This document shows, piece by piece, positions 60,601 through 64,000 of a stretch of 64,000 nucleotides of DNA. A program made the position numbers and the translations under genes. Source of the stretch: Lithospermum erythrorhizon (Eukaryota > Streptophyta > Magnoliopsida > Boraginales > Boraginaceae); NCBI GenBank assembly GCA_019722365.1, contig JADFUC010000709.1:434001-498000 (forward strand). Reading direction: 5' to 3'. The notes under the pieces were generated by a model. That model was not told the DNA's origin, made no database searches, and worked only from the letters and a program-made list of their open reading frames with translations. Numbering within the stretch: position 1 is the first letter of the stretch; each line of letters begins with the position of its first letter.

Positions 60601-63600
60601 GAGACTGCATCATGGCTTGTGCTAATATATAGCACTAGAGATATGCTTGTTCTTTGCTCATAAAACAAATTCTTATTGACGTCCTGATTTCTTAAGGAAA
60701 TCTACCGGATAAAATTGCCGGGTCCAGCAAAAATAGGAGAAGGAAAGCCTGAAAATCAGAACCATGCTATAATTTTCTCTCGTGGAGAAGCACTACAGAC
60801 CATTGATATGAACCAGGTAAATATGCTTTTTAAATTTGGTTGATAAGATCGTGAATACATCATATTTCATGACATAACGTTTGCAGGATAACTACTTGGA
60901 GGAAGCCTTTAAAATGCGTAACCTACTTGAAGAATTCAATGAAGACCATGGTGTCCGTCCACCTTCAATTCTGGGTGTGCGAGAACATATCTTCACTGGC
61001 AGGTTTGATTGATGGCTGTATATGGAATGTTTGAACATGCATTACCATTATGTTTGCCTACTATTAATACAATGTTGCCTTTAATGCAGTGTTTCTTCTT
61101 TGGCATGGTTTATGTCCAACCAAGAAACAAGCTTTGTCACCATTGGTCAAAGGGTTCTAGCAAGACCTCTTAGGTATGTTCATTTTAATTTTTTTACACA
61201 GTTCTTGCTTTCCGTATTCTCGAATACTAACAACAAATTCCTTCATTATATTGAGAAGTAGTAGCCTACTGCCCTTAATTCTTTTAGAGATTTTTGCTAT
61301 AAACAGAAACTGTGCAATTAATAGGATTCAAATAGATGGGAAACTAGACTTTAAAATAGCAATTCTAATTTTTTAAGATGAATTTATTTTTTCCTGAGAA
61401 GGTGATTTATTCGATAGGCTAAGATTTTGTTTAAGATGAAATTCCTTTACTTCTTTATTTTTGGGGTAGTTGATGTCTTTTAATATATTTGCTTTCATAA
61501 AAATTTGTATCTGAAGGGTCCGATTCCACTATGGGCATCCAGATGTATTTGATAGAATATTTCACATCACTCGTGGAGGCATTAGCAAAGCTTCTAGAGT
61601 CATCAATCTTAGTGAAGATATTTTTGCAGGTTTGTCATTGATAAATTTTCTTTTGTTTGACATCATTAATGTTTTTCAAGTTAATAATATTTGTACATTT
61701 AGGTTTCAATTCGACGTTAAGACGGGGGAACATAACACATCACGAATATATCCAAGTAGGAAAGGGCCGAGATGTTGGTCTCAACCAAATCTCACTCTTT
61801 GAAGCCAAAGTAGCATGTGGAAATGGGGAACAAATACTCAGTCGTGATGTCTACAGATTAGGGCACCGATTTGACTTCTTCCGCATGCTTTCATGTTATT
61901 ATACCACTGTTGGATTCTATGTCAGCTCAATGGTAATTTATCTAACTTGTTGATCTACTAGATTAAAAGAACAGAAAGCAAAAGACCATTACACAGACAT
62001 TCTCTCTTTTTTCTATTGAAGGCCCTGAATTACCATAATCCACCTGAACATTTTGACTTCAAATTTACAACTATGTCTATTTTAATTATCCACCACCCTT
62101 GAAATTTGTTTAGATCCATGAGATGGAATAATACTGCATTAGATATCTAAAGCTGGACAATTTTTTAAGTACATTAGAGATATTGTAAAGTTGGAGCAAG
62201 AATCGTAAGAATCTCGCAACTTCTTAAGGAGAGAATGTACACATTTATAATTCTTGCATATAGATTATTAAAATTTTAGATTCAACTATATCGCCAAATT
62301 TTCTATTGAATTCTATTCTTTTTAAAGGAACTGAAGCTTTTTTTTTTACACAGCTTGTGGTCCTAACAGTTTATGCATTCTTATATGGAAGAGTCTATCT
62401 CTCTTTGAGTGGGCTAGAGAAAGCCATTGTAAAAGTTGCAAAATCCAAGGGAGATAACGCTTTGAAAGCTGCCATCGCATCACAGTCTGTTGTTCAACTT
62501 GGTCTCCTGATGGCCCTCCCCATGGTTATGGAGATGGGACTTGAAAGAGGTTTCAAAACTGCTTTGGTTGATATAGTGATCATGCAGCTTCAACTAGCCC
62601 CTCTCTTCTTCACATTTTCTCTTGGAACAAAACTCCACTACTTCGGACGTACTATCTTACACGGCGGTGCTAAATACCGAGCCACTGGACGTGGTTTTGT
62701 GGTCCGCCATGAGAAGTATGCTGAGAATTACAGAATGTACTCAAGGAGCCATTTCACAAAAGCTCTTGAGCTTGCAGTTATGCTTATAGTTTACCAAATA
62801 TATGGCTCGGCAAATAACAGTTCTGCGGTTTACTTCTTTATGTGTGCCTCAATGTGGTTCCTAGTGATTTCATGGGTATTTGCTCCTTTCTTTTTCAATC
62901 CTTCCGGATTTGAGTGGCAGAAAATAGTTGAAGACATGGAAGACTGGAATAAGTGGATGCACAATAGGGGTGGCATTGGAGTACCAGCAAACAAGAGTTG
63001 GGAGTCATGGTGGAATGAAGAACAAGAACACCTGGAGCATACTGGATTTTCAGGAAGGATTTATGAGATTATTCTTTCTCTGCGCTTCTTCATCTATCAG
63101 TATGGTGTCATATATCAATTAAATGTAGCCAACAATAACAAGAGTATCATAGTAAGTCCTGCCTTAGTATTTTATTTTCCTTCCTAATAATTGATTGTTA
63201 GAGTAACTAATTCCTAAGGTTTAGTATTGGAAGATGATATTACTGCTCAAGTTCTAGAGATATACTGAAAAGTGTGATCTCTTTTTATCTTTAAGAATGA
63301 TGCCATGTGTAAGCCAATTCTTACAGTTTTATTTGCCACTGTTATCAGGTGTATGGTCTTTCATGGTCGGTCATTGTTGCTGGCATGATCATTCTCAAGG
63401 TCAGTGATAGAATTTTTTGTTATTTCATATCTGAATCTCATTTTTCAACTCTCGATCATCTTACTCCTGGCAGCTTGGTGTCTCTGGATCTAATTCATTC
63501 ATTTATCTGCTGCATATACAGATAGTCTCTATGGGCCGAAAGAAATTTAGCGCAGATTTCCAGCTTATGTTCAGACTTCTCAAGTTGTTCCTCTTCATTG

Positions 63601-63707
63601 GTATCATAGCTGCACTAGTCATGCTGTTTGTGTTTCTTCACCTAACAGTGGGAGATATCTTTGCAAGCTTACTGGCCTTCTTGCCTACAGGATGGGCTCT
63701 TCTTCAG
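57642..63707 (+). CDS. Callose synthase (glucan synthase-like, GT48), C-terminal half; 5' part absent, 3' end outside window
   Basis: It makes beta-1,3-glucan from UDP-glucose at the plasma membrane. Seventeen exons join in phase with GT-AG borders: 57642-57765, 57858-57952, 58045-58156, 58246-58397, 58750-58859, 58948-59070, 59161-59229, 59721-59910, 60028-60139, 60697-60816, 60887-61002, 61090-61173, 61517-61629, 61703-61932, 62354-63151, 63349-63399, 63522-63707: 928 codons without a stop. The frame shows the catalytic-region landmarks LLLTVKES, NLEARRRIAFF, LRHWASLRGQTL, TVRGMMYYRRALKLQAFLD, KFTYVATCQ, GEGKPENQNHA, FREHIF-like VREHIFTGSVSSLAWF, YGHPDVFDR and the RATG of KYRATGRGFVV, then C-terminal membrane helices. 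Wording suits the CALS6/7 clade (sieve-plate type), weakly. Family length is about 1,900 residues, so the N-terminal half (about 900) is missing upstream. A start codon is not seen. The last exon(s), IAQACRP onward in relatives, fall past 64000. Confidence 0.92.
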
Positions 63708-63727
63708 GTGGGTGTTCCCATAGAAAC

Positions 63728-64000
63728 AGCTCTTGTTTTGTTTTCTCCTTCACATAAAATAATGTCGTTAGCGAGTATGGAACAAACAGTTCATTTGCCA
63801 ACTGTGTATTAGTTCTGAGTGGCTTACCACATGTGCAGAAAATGAGCAAATCCAAAAATGCAATAGCTCAATGAGCAAATCAAAAATCCACATTAGTATT
63901 AGCTCTTGTTTTTGTTTTCTCCTTCACATAAAATAATGTCGTTAGCGAGTATGGAACAAACAGTTCATTTGCCAACTGTGTATTAGTTCTGAGTGGCTTA
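63728..64000. repeat. Direct repeat in the last intron, unit about 99 bp, offset 173 bp
   Basis: 63728-63826 and 63901-64000 are almost identical (one extra T), from AGCTCTTG to GAGTGGCTTA. The spacer between them has its own small repeat (AATGAGCAAATC). It is a recent tandem duplication, or an assembly artefact at a window edge, since the second unit runs into the end. Confidence 0.85.

Noticed and set aside
1..64000. CRISPR arrays, bacterial operons, phage genes
   Set aside because: The DNA is plant nuclear; no regularly spaced short repeats of that kind occur.

Overview
The window is nuclear DNA of a flowering plant, most likely a eudicot. It has AT-rich intergenic DNA, GT-AG introns, plant-only gene families (IDA-like peptide, plant U-box ligase, NAC factor, callose synthase) and several plant repeat classes. 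I cannot name the species. All calls come from reading the sequence and from memory of protein families; no search was run.

Layout. 1-1377 (-): the start of a PEARLI 4 / phospholipase-like gene that runs off the left edge. 2611-4183 (+): a disrupted SRP14 gene. 5868-7745: an LTR-like repeat. 9506-9736 (-): an intronless IDA-like secreted peptide gene. 13181-18310: a degenerate about 5.1-kb element (copy 1), followed by a second LTR-like repeat at 18463-20050. 24547-25899 (+): an intronless PUB27/28-type U-box E3 ligase. 32149-37490: copy 2 of the 5.1-kb element, inverted relative to copy 1 and carrying a Stowaway MITE. 39849-41319 (+): a GH18 chitinase 2-like gene. 43302-46086 (+): an ANAC082-like NAC gene with a 37-residue upstream ORF in its leader. 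47638-48428 (-): a small gene of unknown function. 49946-55487: a decayed Ty1/copia element with a private minisatellite. 56166-56885 (-): three exons of a SEC14-like gene. 57642-63707 (+): the C-terminal half of a callose synthase, whose final exon(s) lie past the right edge.

The genes do not form a pathway; this is an ordinary stretch of unrelated genes and repeats. The most interesting points are: (i) the uORF of the NAC gene, which looks like a peptide-dependent translational switch; (ii) the two inverted copies of a multi-cistron element that I cannot place in a known family, with two oppositely oriented ORF remnants around a motif-rich, promoter-like segment; (iii) a matched filled site and empty site for a MITE, given by those two copies; (iv) a callose synthase with an intact 17-exon C-terminal frame but no visible N-terminal half, next to a SEC14 fragment.

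Large AT-rich stretches (about 7.7-9.5, 10-13, 20-24.5, 26-32, 46-47.6 and 48.6-49.9 kb) show no gene that I can support.
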